From Paenibacillus qinlingensis (lineage in GTDB: Bacteria > Bacillota > Bacilli > Paenibacillales > NBRC-103111), in the NCBI RefSeq assembly GCF_013204845.1, contig NZ_JABMKY010000002.1:1-64000 (forward strand): a stretch of 64,000 nt of DNA, written 5' to 3'. The notes beneath the pieces are model-generated. The model saw only the letters and a program-made list of their open reading frames with translations, did no database searches and was not told the origin of the DNA. The stretch's first letter is position 1; every line of letters begins with the position of its first letter. Positions 6,325 through 16,684 of the stretch are shown here, one piece after another. Made by a program: the position numbers and the translations under genes.

Positions 6325-7962
6325 TCACGAATCGATGGCGAACCTTCTCGGAGCAAATTGAAACGAATCTAACGGTATGGCCGCACCGTACATACGCAGT
6401 TGTTGAGCTCGCCCTATTGCAGCGGCACCCTCCAACAGATTAAGGGCAATTTGAGCGACCGTGCGATTGCTTGGCGATTCAAGCCATGTATCTTTCACCC
6501 ATGCATTGAAAGCTCCCATGGCCGGTCCACACCAAATCTGATAGTCCATTTCGCGTCCTGGCTCACCAATGATGGCCCAGCGACTCGCATTTCCTAAGTA
6601 CCAGCGGAACACCAATGCCATCTTATGCTTCGGGTCGCGTTCGGCGCGTTCAATTTGGCTTGGCTCTCGGTCTCGGAAAAAGCTTACCGTATGGGCCCAA
6701 ATATCTTCTAGCGGTGCGCGAAAGACCGTTTCTTCGATTTTACGACGAATGCCATCCGGAATATCTTCCAATGACGGATACTCCCGATAGATCTCGTAAA
6801 GTTGGTAGCCCCTCGCACTAAACAGTGTCCCGCGTTTCATTACCTGCACCTTAACGCCTTGTTCGAACATGTCCGCTGCCGGCGCCATCGTGACATCGCT
6901 AATAACGGCCTGCGCCAACATTTCTTTGCCTGCAACCGACAACCCAGATTCGATAGCCGATTGGTTGACAGAGCCGACCATAATGTACGAAGCACCTTGT
7001 GCGAATGCGGCGGCGGCGGCGGCCGGTGTGCCAATCCCCCCGGCAATGCCGCAGCGGATCGGCCTTGCATAAGCATATTTAGCTGTGCACCTCCGACGCT
7101 CCTCCAAGACAGCGGAGAAAAGCGGACCAAGCGGCCTGTTGTCCGTATGCCCTCCGGAATCGGATTCCACCGTGATATCCTCCGCGATCGGAAGCTCAGC
7201 CGCGCAGTTCGCCTCGTCGGGCGTAATTTTGCCTTGCTGCACCAACTGCTCCAAGAGCTTAAGCGATGGCGGCGACATGAACTGTGACGCCAGTTCAGGA
7301 CGGGAAATTTTGGCGAACAGGAAATGCCTGCGTTGAACGGACCCGTCGGCAAGACGCCGCAGTCCTTTGGCCGCATAGGTGACAATAGCCGGGGTAATGC
7401 TCATAAAAGCTGAAGCAGAAATGCGTCGTACATTTTTAGCGATATACAAATCAACTAGCTTTTCTTCCATCTTCGGTTCGTTTGGCGTGTGAATGAGATT
7501 AACTCCCCATGGCTGATCGCCAATCGCGGCCTGTATCGTATCAATCGCTCGTTCCACCCGTGAAATAGGCAATCCAGCTGAGCCGAAGAAACCGAGCATC
7601 CTATTTCGTGCCATGGCAATGACCATTTGCTCCGTTGCAATCCCGTTGGCCATCTCACCAGCGATATAAGCAAATCGCACACAGTGAACTTCTTGGAACG
7701 ACCTGTCGCCAAGCCATTCGGGATAGATCGGGGCAAGTACGGATAGAGCTGGATAGCTTACGGCAGGAGCAGCCGGCCGAACAGACGTAAAGCTGCCGCC
7801 GACCGCCGCACCAACCGCTCCGCTCGCTTCATCTCTTATGACGTACATCGGCTCCCGAAACTCATGAGCCACAGCCCCAAGCTGCATCGGACCGAAGGCC
7901 GGCTGACGGCCCCCCGGAAGCCAATACCCAATAACGGGCAACCCCGTCTGACTTTGCTGCAT
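6325..7962 (-). CDS. pfaD: PfaD-type trans-acting enoyl reductase
   Basis: About 545 residues, an FMN-dependent TIM-barrel enoyl reductase of the PfaD/nitronate-monooxygenase-like family. In PUFA synthases it reduces chosen enoyl intermediates on the ACP in trans. Visible are IGYWLPGG, MANGIATEQMVIAMARNRM, GFFGSAGLP, GVNLIHTPNEP, ITVESDSGGHTDNRPL, RCGIAGGIGTPAAAAAAFAQG and GAAYIMVGSVNQS-type sequence, then the C-terminal helical part (HKMALVFRWYLG). The open frame reaches 8046, but the ATG at 7962 (alternative 7968) sits behind AGAAGGG and avoids overlap with the upstream gene. It is the last gene of the operon, 25 bp after the megasynthase stop. A run of six alanines is coded by a GC-only repeat near 7010. 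Confidence 0.93.
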   Translation of the reverse strand: MQQSQTGLPVIGYWLPGGRQPAFGPMQLGAVAHEFREPMYVIRDEASGAVGAAVGGSFTSVRPAAPAVSYPALSVLAPIYPEWLGDRSFQEVHCVRFAYIAGEMANGIATEQMVIAMARNRMLGFFGSAGLPISRVERAIDTIQAAIGDQPWGVNLIHTPNEPKMEEKLVDLYIAKNVRRISASAFMSITPAIVTYAAKGLRRLADGSVQRRHFLFAKISRPELASQFMSPPSLKLLEQLVQQGKITPDEANCAAELPIAEDITVESDSGGHTDNRPLGPLFSAVLEERRRCTAKYAYARPIRCGIAGGIGTPAAAAAAFAQGASYIMVGSVNQSAIESGLSVAGKEMLAQAVISDVTMAPAADMFEQGVKVQVMKRGTLFSARGYQLYEIYREYPSLEDIPDGIRRKIEETVFRAPLEDIWAHTVSFFRDREPSQIERAERDPKHKMALVFRWYLGNASRWAIIGEPGREMDYQIWCGPAMGAFNAWVKDTWLESPSNRTVAQIALNLLEGAAAIGRAQQLRMYGAAIPLDSFQFAPRRFAIDS

Positions 7963-7987
7963 GTCCATCTTCCCTTCTTTGTTTGGT

Positions 7988-10900
7988 TCATTCTTGCTCC
8001 TTGCGGTACAACCAATTTCTAAAGTCTTGAAGCCAAGCGCCGGCAACAGTGGACACGTTCTCCACTTGCCGTTTCACGTCCCCAGATTCCTCGCCAAGTA
8101 ACCAAACAGTCTCCTGTGAAGGCGAACTGTGGTTCAGGAGAACTTGCTGAAGAACAGCATAAGGTTCCTCTATACGGCCTGTATCGAGCCTGATCCGAAC
8201 TTCAGAGGCGAATTCGCAGTCACCAGCAGGTTCTTGCTCATCTTGCACAGCCCCTCCGACTGCATTCAGCTTATCAAGAAGGAATTTCGTGCGATCCGCG
8301 TAAGAGAGACTCTTCAACTGCTCCGGAAGAATCGGCCGTCCCAAATGAAACGTTTGTTTCCCGTAACGATACGGAAATTCCGTCCGATGCTCTAATGGAA
8401 TCAGCGGCAATCCTTGCGCGAAACGCACGGGCACGATCGGAAGATCGAGTTCCAAAGCCAGATCGAGAAATACCGAGCTGATTTTGCTCACGGGCTGACC
8501 CGCTTGCAGCGCACGAGTGCCTTCCAGATGCACCAGCATTGACAGGCCTTCGCCTAATATTTGACCCTTTAAGTCTTTCATTAACTCAAGCATCGACGAC
8601 TGGTTAGACCTGTCGAAATAAAACATACGGATAAAAGCGGGCAATCCAGGATACTCTCCGACTTTTGATAGGAGACGTCCGATCCACGTTTCGCTATGCT
8701 CCGCTTTCGCAATGGCGCTCATCGGACGCTTCGTTAGGGCTGCGGTCATATAAATAAACAGCAACGACTCGATAGCGGTCTGATGATTGGCCAAATAGAG
8801 CGCCGGCCGATCCAGCTTCAGCATAGCCTGGAACGCCTCTGGATCATCGAGCTGGTAATCCCCCACAAATTGCTGTCCCAATCCTTGAAAAAGATCACCT
8901 ATGAGCCATTGTCCCTGTCCAAGCGTCTCCTGCCAATACGATTTCACTGCATCAACGGTGAATTCCGGCATCTCAGATTCCAATTGGCTGACCGCGAATC
9001 CTTTTTCGTGCTTCTCAACGCGTATGGTCATCCGTCGGAATGGGGTTGCCGATGGGTAAGCAACTGCCTCACTGTCATTAACTTCCTCTACGGTGATCTC
9101 AGCTGGATGGTAGTGAAACGAACGGGCTGCTAGCTCTTTGATGAGAAGTAGCTTAACTTTGCCTTGGTCGGTCAGAGTGTCCGGCAGCCTATATACCTTT
9201 TCCAAAGTGCCGGGAAGCCAGTTTTGCTGTTTAAACATATCGACTGTGAGAACAAGCAAGATCCCTTCACCATCACCGTTTCGCTTCTTCTCCTCCGAAA
9301 GCTGAGCCTCTTCAACAAATCCCTGCCCCAGCAAAAACTGCTTGCGATCCGCCGGATTCAAACGGCCGAGTTTCCCTTTGGGAAAGCAAATTTCCGTGAG
9401 CATCAGCTCCATAATCGGTCTTCCGTCTTGCTCCACTCGAATCACAAATTGAGGAAAGCGAGGATTTTCGTCCCTGAAACCGGCGAAGCGTACTTCAGCA
9501 TTGACGCTACCCTCACTCGGAACTGTCGCGAAAAAGCACGCTTCAGTCAACTGATACGGATAGGCAATCGTGTCCGGCAACGCATCTTGCGACCACAAGC
9601 TGAGTGTCTCGTGGGGAATTGCATGCGTCAACGCGTCGAGCAGAACAGGATTAAGTACACCTAAAGGGACTACGCCAGGGCTCGAGGCAATGCGGACCGA
9701 CGACCCGTTATCCCCGTAAGTCAGTTCACGCACCGCTTGCAGGCTTGGGCCGTGGAATAGCAGATTTTGCTGATACGGATCCCCTACCTCTCTTGGCTGC
9801 GCCAGTTCGTCAATGGACCTCTTCCAATTCCCTGCTTCATATTGCTGTCCTAGCCGTACCTCTGCTGTCATGAGCGGTTCATAACGGGAAAGTGCAGCTT
9901 TGCTCGCCTCTCGCCAAACCGAGATGACTGCGTGGTATACCGAAGGGTGAACTAGCTCAAGTTCAACGATTAGCTTCTGTTTCGTCTCGCATACGAGCCA
10001 ACGATGCACCTGTACCTCGCTCATGCCGATAATGACTTGATCTGGATACGTTTCCTTCACACGGCAAGCGATCAGATCAGCCATAAACATAAAGGGATAC
10101 GCTGCAACCGAGTGCGTTGGACAGTGATCGACAAGCCAGGTTTCCTGCTCCGGATCTATCCAGACAGCTTGATCGGCGGCACGATCGGTAAGACGCATAC
10201 CAACTCGGGATGCTTCATAAATTTTCATGCCGTCAACCCACAGCGAGGCTTCCGCCAATACGAGTATACTATCCTTTTCACGTACAGTTTCCTTCACTTG
10301 AAGCAGCACGTTTACGGTATTATTTTTGGGAAGGACCTGACCACGATATTTCCACTCCAACTCTACGCCCGTCGCCATCGGCTCGAAAGCCGGATCGCGC
10401 ATGCCTTGGTCCAATCGCTCTGCGAGCATGTACCATTGCAAGGTTTGAAGCATCGCTTCGATGCCAAGAGATCCAGGCTGAACCGGGTCTTCATAGAAAT
10501 GGGCTTTGAAGAACCAGGCCGATTCCAGAACCGTTTTCTCCGCAATCACGCATCCTGCCCCGTGCCGTCCGCCAACCGGTATGTAGCCAGTGATGCGGTC
10601 GATCATCAGCAAGGGAGCTTCTGGAAACAATCCGCGGAGCGTCTCGCGGTTCACTTCAACGTCCATCAAATCGTAATCTGAATTATGAAAGACTAACATC
10701 TCTCGCTCTGACTCCGACGATGGAAGTCCAGCTTGGCTGGCCAAATCTGCATGAGGGAAATGACCAAACACCGTATGCATATCAAAAATCGGACGGCCAT
10801 CCTGCGTACAAGTAACCTCGAAAGCTTCAATGTACGTGTTGCCCATGCGCGATACGGATAACAGTTTCACACGCGTCCGCAGTGGTTGTCCACCTGACAC

Positions 10901-13900
10901 AAGTGCTTGGTGCATGGTTCCTTTGCCATCCAAGTTGCGGAAGGATAAGTCCTTCTCACAGGTGAGCGGAATGCCGATAAGCGCAGTCAACCAACCGCAA
11001 GGTTGTAGTGCCGCTTCCATCAGCACACTAACCGGCATCGTCGACGATGGATTAGCGGAAAAATACCATTCGTCTTGCAGAGGGATGTCATACTCCGCTT
11101 CAATGACAACGTCCTTATACCGATCCAGGTCCCCCTCAATATGGTGAATCCGGCTCATGAAATGATACGGTGGGCCAGGCAAACGCGGTAAGCTGCGGAG
11201 GCCGTCGAACTCGATATATTTCGGACCGAAGGCTTCGGACGGCTTGCCCCAAGCACAGGCTAGCAGTGACGCATAATCAAATGTAAATCCGTTATAGACA
11301 TAGCCCCCTGGCTTTCGTTTCACTTCCTCCAGAAGCTGGTAACGCTCATCCAGCGGGTAGTCCGGAAGCAGCTTGAGACCAAGTCGGCGGCAATGGAAAG
11401 CTTTTAGCCCGTCAACAGTAAGCAGTACATCGGCATATAGTGTCGGAATGGGGCCATCCCAAACTTCTTCGACAAACACCTCGTAGATCAAATGACGGGA
11501 CTCCGGCGTGATTTGCCCACGGCACACCATTTTGAACAGATCACCAGTTGAAGGTTCGAATCTCCAACCGTCTTTGTTCAGCGTATAGCCGAGCGCGCTC
11601 AAATAAAACGACATCGCCTGAATGCAGCCCTCGAGCATAAGCGTACCAGGCATCGCCGGGTCACCCTTGAAATGGCATGGGAAAAACCATTCGTTCCCCT
11701 GCAAAGTCGTTTCCGCCGCTAAGTAACCTCGTTCCCATGGTCCGCCATGGCTGTCGAACTCCGTTACTCGCTGTAGAAGCAACATCTGTCCGTCTTGGAT
11801 GCGAGGCGACCGCACATGGGTATCCGCGAAGCGGAATGCGGGTCCGAAGCAGTCTGAAAGCCGCCCTTCTGAGAAGGCGATTAACTGATCTTGGGAAAAT
11901 TGCTTCTGTTCGCACAATACGGATGGCGCATCGACACGCGCTTGAGACGCGTCCAGACACTCTCCCGTTTCCGCATTCCATAAGACACCCTTCGAGGTTT
12001 GAAGCTCTTGCCAGCTAAAAAATCCCGCTTGTCCTCCGCGCATCGACATCCGGCAGACATCCTCCACATAAAGGTCGTAGTGGAAAAAGAAAATCCGCGT
12101 GTCGCCAAGCTGCGCATGCCCATCAATATGAATCTCGTAACGCAACGTCTCTCCAGGCTGAGGAAGCGGACCGAAAAAGGTCAGCTCGCAGCCAAGCAGT
12201 CGGTACATACGCTGTCCCTGATTGTGGAAATCGATGCCCTGCCATGACACAAGCAGCAAATCCGCCTGACCGGATTCAACTAGAATACCGAATGGCATAC
12301 GGCCCTGATGTAGGTACCAGGCCTCCTGTTGAACGTCGGTTTCCGTCCAAATCGTGCCTTTGCCGAGCACACCTGGCTCCCCTTCGATGCCAGTTACCCG
12401 GTCGGCCAGCAGCAATGGAGGCTCTGGCATGCGCACCTGAATTTCGTAGCCGTCCTGTTTAACGAACAACGGACCAAACACATCAGAGATACGGCCAGAC
12501 GCTAGTACCTTGAGCTGCCCACGGTCAAAGGCCGGTAGTGGCCGGCTCTCTTGCAACTGTCCCTCACGCGAAGGCGTTTCGGCGGGTTCTGCATCTGCTG
12601 GCGCTGCGGCTGCCGCCGTTTCCAGTATGGCCTGCTGCCATACCGATACGGCTGAAACCTCTTCGTTTGTCGTCCTAACCGGATGGAATGGCATATGGAC
12701 CTCGGAAGCACGGACTCTCTGCCTTCCACCGCTGGCTGCATGCAAGTACGATTGATAAACCTGACTCATCTGCATGACATAGCTTTGATGAGCACGGCTT
12801 ACCTCTTGATGAAGCTGCAAAATGTCATGCAGCAGCGGGCCTTTGTAGCCTGCCCCTTCAGTAGAAGATTTGCCCGCAGCAGCCAAAACGGCTGCGGGCT
12901 GCTGCTGTTGACCGTGCAGCGAAGTCATCGACGCACGAACCTCATCTGCTTCCTGTGCATATAGGTCGAGCACACGAGGCAGAGATGGTGCCGGCGGGAG
13001 CGGATATGCCCGAGCCGGAGGTTCAGGTAGTACAATCGCCTCCGCATGTAGGGGAACTGTCATTAAAGATTTCATCGGGTACTCCTTCCCGTCGTATTCC
13101 CTATACAAACTGCTGTCAACCGCAATCCCTGCTGCGGCCAGTTGAGCGAGCACGTGAGCCCACTGCTCTAGGAAGTTTTTCCCTGCATGATCGAACGCAA
13201 TTGCGACATGTTCTCGCTCACCGAGAATTTCCTTGATCCAGCCGGAACAGACGTTGCGGGGACCGTGCTCTATGAACACGCGCACACCGTCCTCATAAGC
13301 TTTGAGAATTAGCTTACGAAAGTCGATTGGCTGGGTGGCCATACGTGTCAACGCATCGGCACTTGCATCCATTTCCGGGCGATAGTGATCATATGTTGAA
13401 CAACTGTAAAATCGAATGTCTTCAACCTGTGTCGTCGGCCTGCGATGTATCTTCCGCCATGTCTCGGCAAACGGCTGGCACATAGCAGTATGAATAACCA
13501 TGTCATATTCTAAAGGGAGTGCCACCGGCTTTCCAAGCTTCTCGATTAGCCTTTTACAGGCATCAGGATGACCACCGATAACGCAATCCCCGTCCGTATG
13601 AATGGTTGTCACTTCAACCTCGGGGTCTTCCGCCGTTGCCCGTTGCACCAGCGTTACCGGATGCAGCAAGCGCCAGTTCACCCAGCAGGCATTCTCCGCT
13701 CCCCATTGATCAGCTAACACAGCATTCTCGCCAGCCAGCCAGCGGGTATACACTTCTTCAGCCTCCAGGTCGGCGAACAGCCCTTCAGCTGAATCCCACG
13801 CTCCCCAGCAGGACAACGCGTTTGTTTCTCCTGAGGATAAACCGATGACAGCTGCGGGCTTCAGACCCAGCACATCTCGGCTGACAGCCGTGTGAAAATG

Positions 13901-16684
13901 GCATAGAAAGCTTGCGGCGCAAAGCTTTTCAAATGGGGTTACGCGACCTATCCGCTGGGCGTCCAGCACTCGCTTAACATGCTTCATGGCGGTTCCGAAT
14001 CGTTCGACGGTCCGATCATAAGAGTTCGGAAATGCTGGGAACCATTCGGCCCCCATACCCATGTAAGCCGCAGCCGCCCCCGTGTACACGATAGCCAGTT
14101 CACCTTGAATCGATCGAGAGCTAAAGCTGATACCCGAAGCTTTCAAAGAATCTGGTTCACACCCAGACTCGAAGAGTTGGAGCGCTTGTCTCATGCGCAG
14201 CTTCAGTTGTAGTCGGTTAGAACCAGCGATAGCAACCCGGATCCCCCCATCACCGCCACTTTGGTGGCTTCGGAGTCGTTGAATCAACGCTTCTTTATCC
14301 GGCGCCATACACGTAAACAGGTGAAAAGGTGACTCAGAAGAGTAAGGCTCGACTCTAAGGGAAGATAGCTGACCACCGATAGCTTCGACGCGCACATCTA
14401 TACCGGACGGATCAAGCTGCTGTCGAATGTTATCCAGGCGGACCCCGCAGGCGCAGGACAAGGCAGCTCCCATCACTTCGACTAGCCCCGAAGCCGCATG
14501 GGCATACCCGATCGGCAACCCTGACCATGGGGAGCGCGAATCGGACACTGTAGGAGTGTCCACTTTCACATCATTTATCGAGGCTTCCACCTCACCTGAA
14601 AGCACGGCCAAAATGTCATCACCTTGTGCTTCTGCATCCGACAGTCTTTTGAGTACTAGTGCTACCGCAGCGTCACCGCTAGCGTTTGCCACAGCTTCGC
14701 CCAACAAGGCCTTTAGCGCCGCCTGCTGGACGGGCTCCGCACTCGCATCTACCGCTCCGACAACAGCGGCATCTAATTCACCTGTCCTAAGCGCCGTCAT
14801 TGCGATTTCCAATGCCCGTATGCCGGACAGTTGCTCGGATGACACGGTAAATCCAGGTCCAGACGATTGATACTGTTTATTCAACCGGTTCGCGGGAATA
14901 TTCGGCAGGAGACCAAGGACGGTCGCACCATCCAGCTTACTCGCAAAGGCATTTTTCAGGAGATCTATCCATTCGTCATTCAGCTCTTCGCCTTCTTGCT
15001 CCGCCCAAAGCCTAGCCCAGTCTTGAACGCGAATGCGGGCAATATGACGAGCGATATCGCTGTCACATTGCATGCCAACAAAGTAGCCGGTGTTATCCGG
15101 AGGAATCTGCCCGACACCACAAAGCGCTTCATGCACGGCTCCTAGCATCATCAATTGCTGGGGAAGCGCTTTACGGAGGTCGTTCGGAGGAAAGGCAAAC
15201 CGTTCGCCCCAAACCGCAATCGGGTGCGCTGATACTGTTTTTCCATGAAGCAACTGCTCAAGGAGATCCTCCACATGATTACACTGATTCGTTATAACTC
15301 CGATCCCTACTACAGCAATAGGCGTAACCAAAGCGCTTGCCTTTATGTCAATTTGCGGCGTTGTTGCCGTCTTGCTTTTTGAACCCGTATGTTTCAACAT
15401 TTCTGGGCCTGTATATTCTTCAAGAATCAGATGAGCGTTGTTGCCGCCAAAGCCGAAGCTGTTCACCGCAGCGATTTTGGCTCCATTTGTCCTCCATGTC
15501 TCATTCTTGTTCACAATACGAAAGGAACGCTCTGCCTGAGCGTCAGGAAGAGCGTCGTCAAGGTGCAAGGTAGCGGGTATGATGCTGTGTTCCATTCCTT
15601 TAATGACCTTTATAATAGAAGCGATTCCGGAGGCTGTCATCAGGTGACCCACATTCGATTTCAACGATCCGATCGCAGGTTTGCTGGCAGTTTCGGCAAA
15701 AAGATCCTTCATACTGCCAATTTCAATCGCATCCCCGACTGGTGTGCCGGTGGCATGGCATTCGACGTATGAGACCTGAGCAGGCTCGATGCCTGCCGAC
15801 TGATACGCCTTGCGCATAGCTAACTGCTGGCCGTATGCCGAAGGCGCCATCAAGCTACCGCTACCGCCGTCGTTAGACAAGCCGATGCCGCGAATGACGG
15901 CGAGAATCCGATCTCCCGAAGCTTCTGCATCGCTAAGTCGTTTTAATGCAACGAAACCGGCTCCTTCCGCCGGTACTAGTCCGTCCGCCTGTGGATGAAA
16001 GGGACGACTTTGACCGCTGAGCGATAGCGCCTTCAGTGCCCGGAAGCCGATATGTAAAAACAGCGGGTCCGTACCGTTGACGGCGCCCGCAAGCATCAAA
16101 TCGGCTTTCCCAAGCTGCAAACGATCACAAGCCAGCTTGATCGCATACAGCGATGATGCGCAAGCGGCATCCAGGCAGAAGGCAGACCCCGTTAGCCCTA
16201 ACTGCTCAGCTACATAATGCGCTGGATACCCGGACATCAATCGGTCCATCGGCTCCGTCAGGCATTTCTGGGGCGATTGACCAAGCCATGAAGCCTCATT
16301 CGTCCAAACGGACTCGGCATAACGGGCGAACGAACGAGTTGGTAGCGACAAATTGCCCATGATGAGCCCTTGTCTGTCCGAATGAATCCCCGTCCGTTGA
16401 ACACCTGTCAATGCTTGCTGTGCGGAGGCAAGCGACCACTGCAGCTGCGGTTCTGTTCGCGGGCCGCATGCCGGAAAGTGGCGGATGTACCCGCCCTTTA
16501 CCGGCCACTTCGCGCCCGTCTCGTCTGCCACAGCATAGGGCATTGCGACGCGAAACGTCTCCGCATCCGCGTCGGACAACAAGTTCCGATTCTCCTTCAA
16601 GCCTTCCCAGAATTGATCTGGGTTAAAGGCATCAGGAAATACGCAGCCCATTCCTACTATGGCTATCGGTTCAAAGGATTTCAT
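7988..16684 (-). CDS. PfaC-like multidomain lipid synthase KS-CLF-AT-DH-DH-DH'-DH-DH-AGPAT
   Basis: 2898 residues. Domains in order: KS (1-425; DAACASS Cys175, His310, His347); chain-length-factor KS (about 450-790; the nucleophile position is Gln618); acyltransferase (about 860-1180; GLSSG with Ser950, His1065); FabA-like hot-dog domains DH1 (1390-1560, His1459), DH2 (1597-1780, His1671), DH3 (1800-1985, Asn1878 where His is expected, so probably inactive) and DH4 (2005-2165, His2062). A PKS-type DH follows (2175-2440; DHCPTHS with His2187, Asp2350), then a stretch resembling a degenerate phosphopantetheinyl-transferase-like region (about 2500-2560), and a glycerol-phosphate acyltransferase domain (2610-2800; NHQTAIES, EGTR 2721-2724). 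KS-CLF plus hot-dog pairs with MPGTLMLEG motifs are diagnostic of PUFA synthases. AT and AGPAT in the same chain recall myxobacterial Pfa3. The ATGA overlap with the upstream gene implies coupled translation. Confidence 0.93.
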   Translation of the reverse strand: MKSFEPIAIVGMGCVFPDAFNPDQFWEGLKENRNLLSDADAETFRVAMPYAVADETGAKWPVKGGYIRHFPACGPRTEPQLQWSLASAQQALTGVQRTGIHSDRQGLIMGNLSLPTRSFARYAESVWTNEASWLGQSPQKCLTEPMDRLMSGYPAHYVAEQLGLTGSAFCLDAACASSLYAIKLACDRLQLGKADLMLAGAVNGTDPLFLHIGFRALKALSLSGQSRPFHPQADGLVPAEGAGFVALKRLSDAEASGDRILAVIRGIGLSNDGGSGSLMAPSAYGQQLAMRKAYQSAGIEPAQVSYVECHATGTPVGDAIEIGSMKDLFAETASKPAIGSLKSNVGHLMTASGIASIIKVIKGMEHSIIPATLHLDDALPDAQAERSFRIVNKNETWRTNGAKIAAVNSFGFGGNNAHLILEEYTGPEMLKHTGSKSKTATTPQIDIKASALVTPIAVVGIGVITNQCNHVEDLLEQLLHGKTVSAHPIAVWGERFAFPPNDLRKALPQQLMMLGAVHEALCGVGQIPPDNTGYFVGMQCDSDIARHIARIRVQDWARLWAEQEGEELNDEWIDLLKNAFASKLDGATVLGLLPNIPANRLNKQYQSSGPGFTVSSEQLSGIRALEIAMTALRTGELDAAVVGAVDASAEPVQQAALKALLGEAVANASGDAAVALVLKRLSDAEAQGDDILAVLSGEVEASINDVKVDTPTVSDSRSPWSGLPIGYAHAASGLVEVMGAALSCACGVRLDNIRQQLDPSGIDVRVEAIGGQLSSLRVEPYSSESPFHLFTCMAPDKEALIQRLRSHQSGGDGGIRVAIAGSNRLQLKLRMRQALQLFESGCEPDSLKASGISFSSRSIQGELAIVYTGAAAAYMGMGAEWFPAFPNSYDRTVERFGTAMKHVKRVLDAQRIGRVTPFEKLCAASFLCHFHTAVSRDVLGLKPAAVIGLSSGETNALSCWGAWDSAEGLFADLEAEEVYTRWLAGENAVLADQWGAENACWVNWRLLHPVTLVQRATAEDPEVEVTTIHTDGDCVIGGHPDACKRLIEKLGKPVALPLEYDMVIHTAMCQPFAETWRKIHRRPTTQVEDIRFYSCSTYDHYRPEMDASADALTRMATQPIDFRKLILKAYEDGVRVFIEHGPRNVCSGWIKEILGEREHVAIAFDHAGKNFLEQWAHVLAQLAAAGIAVDSSLYREYDGKEYPMKSLMTVPLHAEAIVLPEPPARAYPLPPAPSLPRVLDLYAQEADEVRASMTSLHGQQQQPAAVLAAAGKSSTEGAGYKGPLLHDILQLHQEVSRAHQSYVMQMSQVYQSYLHAASGGRQRVRASEVHMPFHPVRTTNEEVSAVSVWQQAILETAAAAAPADAEPAETPSREGQLQESRPLPAFDRGQLKVLASGRISDVFGPLFVKQDGYEIQVRMPEPPLLLADRVTGIEGEPGVLGKGTIWTETDVQQEAWYLHQGRMPFGILVESGQADLLLVSWQGIDFHNQGQRMYRLLGCELTFFGPLPQPGETLRYEIHIDGHAQLGDTRIFFFHYDLYVEDVCRMSMRGGQAGFFSWQELQTSKGVLWNAETGECLDASQARVDAPSVLCEQKQFSQDQLIAFSEGRLSDCFGPAFRFADTHVRSPRIQDGQMLLLQRVTEFDSHGGPWERGYLAAETTLQGNEWFFPCHFKGDPAMPGTLMLEGCIQAMSFYLSALGYTLNKDGWRFEPSTGDLFKMVCRGQITPESRHLIYEVFVEEVWDGPIPTLYADVLLTVDGLKAFHCRRLGLKLLPDYPLDERYQLLEEVKRKPGGYVYNGFTFDYASLLACAWGKPSEAFGPKYIEFDGLRSLPRLPGPPYHFMSRIHHIEGDLDRYKDVVIEAEYDIPLQDEWYFSANPSSTMPVSVLMEAALQPCGWLTALIGIPLTCEKDLSFRNLDGKGTMHQALVSGGQPLRTRVKLLSVSRMGNTYIEAFEVTCTQDGRPIFDMHTVFGHFPHADLASQAGLPSSESEREMLVFHNSDYDLMDVEVNRETLRGLFPEAPLLMIDRITGYIPVGGRHGAGCVIAEKTVLESAWFFKAHFYEDPVQPGSLGIEAMLQTLQWYMLAERLDQGMRDPAFEPMATGVELEWKYRGQVLPKNNTVNVLLQVKETVREKDSILVLAEASLWVDGMKIYEASRVGMRLTDRAADQAVWIDPEQETWLVDHCPTHSVAAYPFMFMADLIACRVKETYPDQVIIGMSEVQVHRWLVCETKQKLIVELELVHPSVYHAVISVWREASKAALSRYEPLMTAEVRLGQQYEAGNWKRSIDELAQPREVGDPYQQNLLFHGPSLQAVRELTYGDNGSSVRIASSPGVVPLGVLNPVLLDALTHAIPHETLSLWSQDALPDTIAYPYQLTEACFFATVPSEGSVNAEVRFAGFRDENPRFPQFVIRVEQDGRPIMELMLTEICFPKGKLGRLNPADRKQFLLGQGFVEEAQLSEEKKRNGDGEGILLVLTVDMFKQQNWLPGTLEKVYRLPDTLTDQGKVKLLLIKELAARSFHYHPAEITVEEVNDSEAVAYPSATPFRRMTIRVEKHEKGFAVSQLESEMPEFTVDAVKSYWQETLGQGQWLIGDLFQGLGQQFVGDYQLDDPEAFQAMLKLDRPALYLANHQTAIESLLFIYMTAALTKRPMSAIAKAEHSETWIGRLLSKVGEYPGLPAFIRMFYFDRSNQSSMLELMKDLKGQILGEGLSMLVHLEGTRALQAGQPVSKISSVFLDLALELDLPIVPVRFAQGLPLIPLEHRTEFPYRYGKQTFHLGRPILPEQLKSLSYADRTKFLLDKLNAVGGAVQDEQEPAGDCEFASEVRIRLDTGRIEEPYAVLQQVLLNHSSPSQETVWLLGEESGDVKRQVENVSTVAGAWLQDFRNWLYRKEQE

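Noticed and set aside
7005-7030. GC-only run (GCG repeats) as possible repeat element
   Set aside because: It encodes an alanine run inside the PfaD reductase in frame, so it is coding sequence.
7085-7385. Open frames of 80-180 residues on both strands inside the enoyl reductase and megasynthase genes
   Set aside because: High G+C lowers stop frequency; these frames overlap strongly conserved coding sequence, lack ribosome binding sites and have shadow-like composition.
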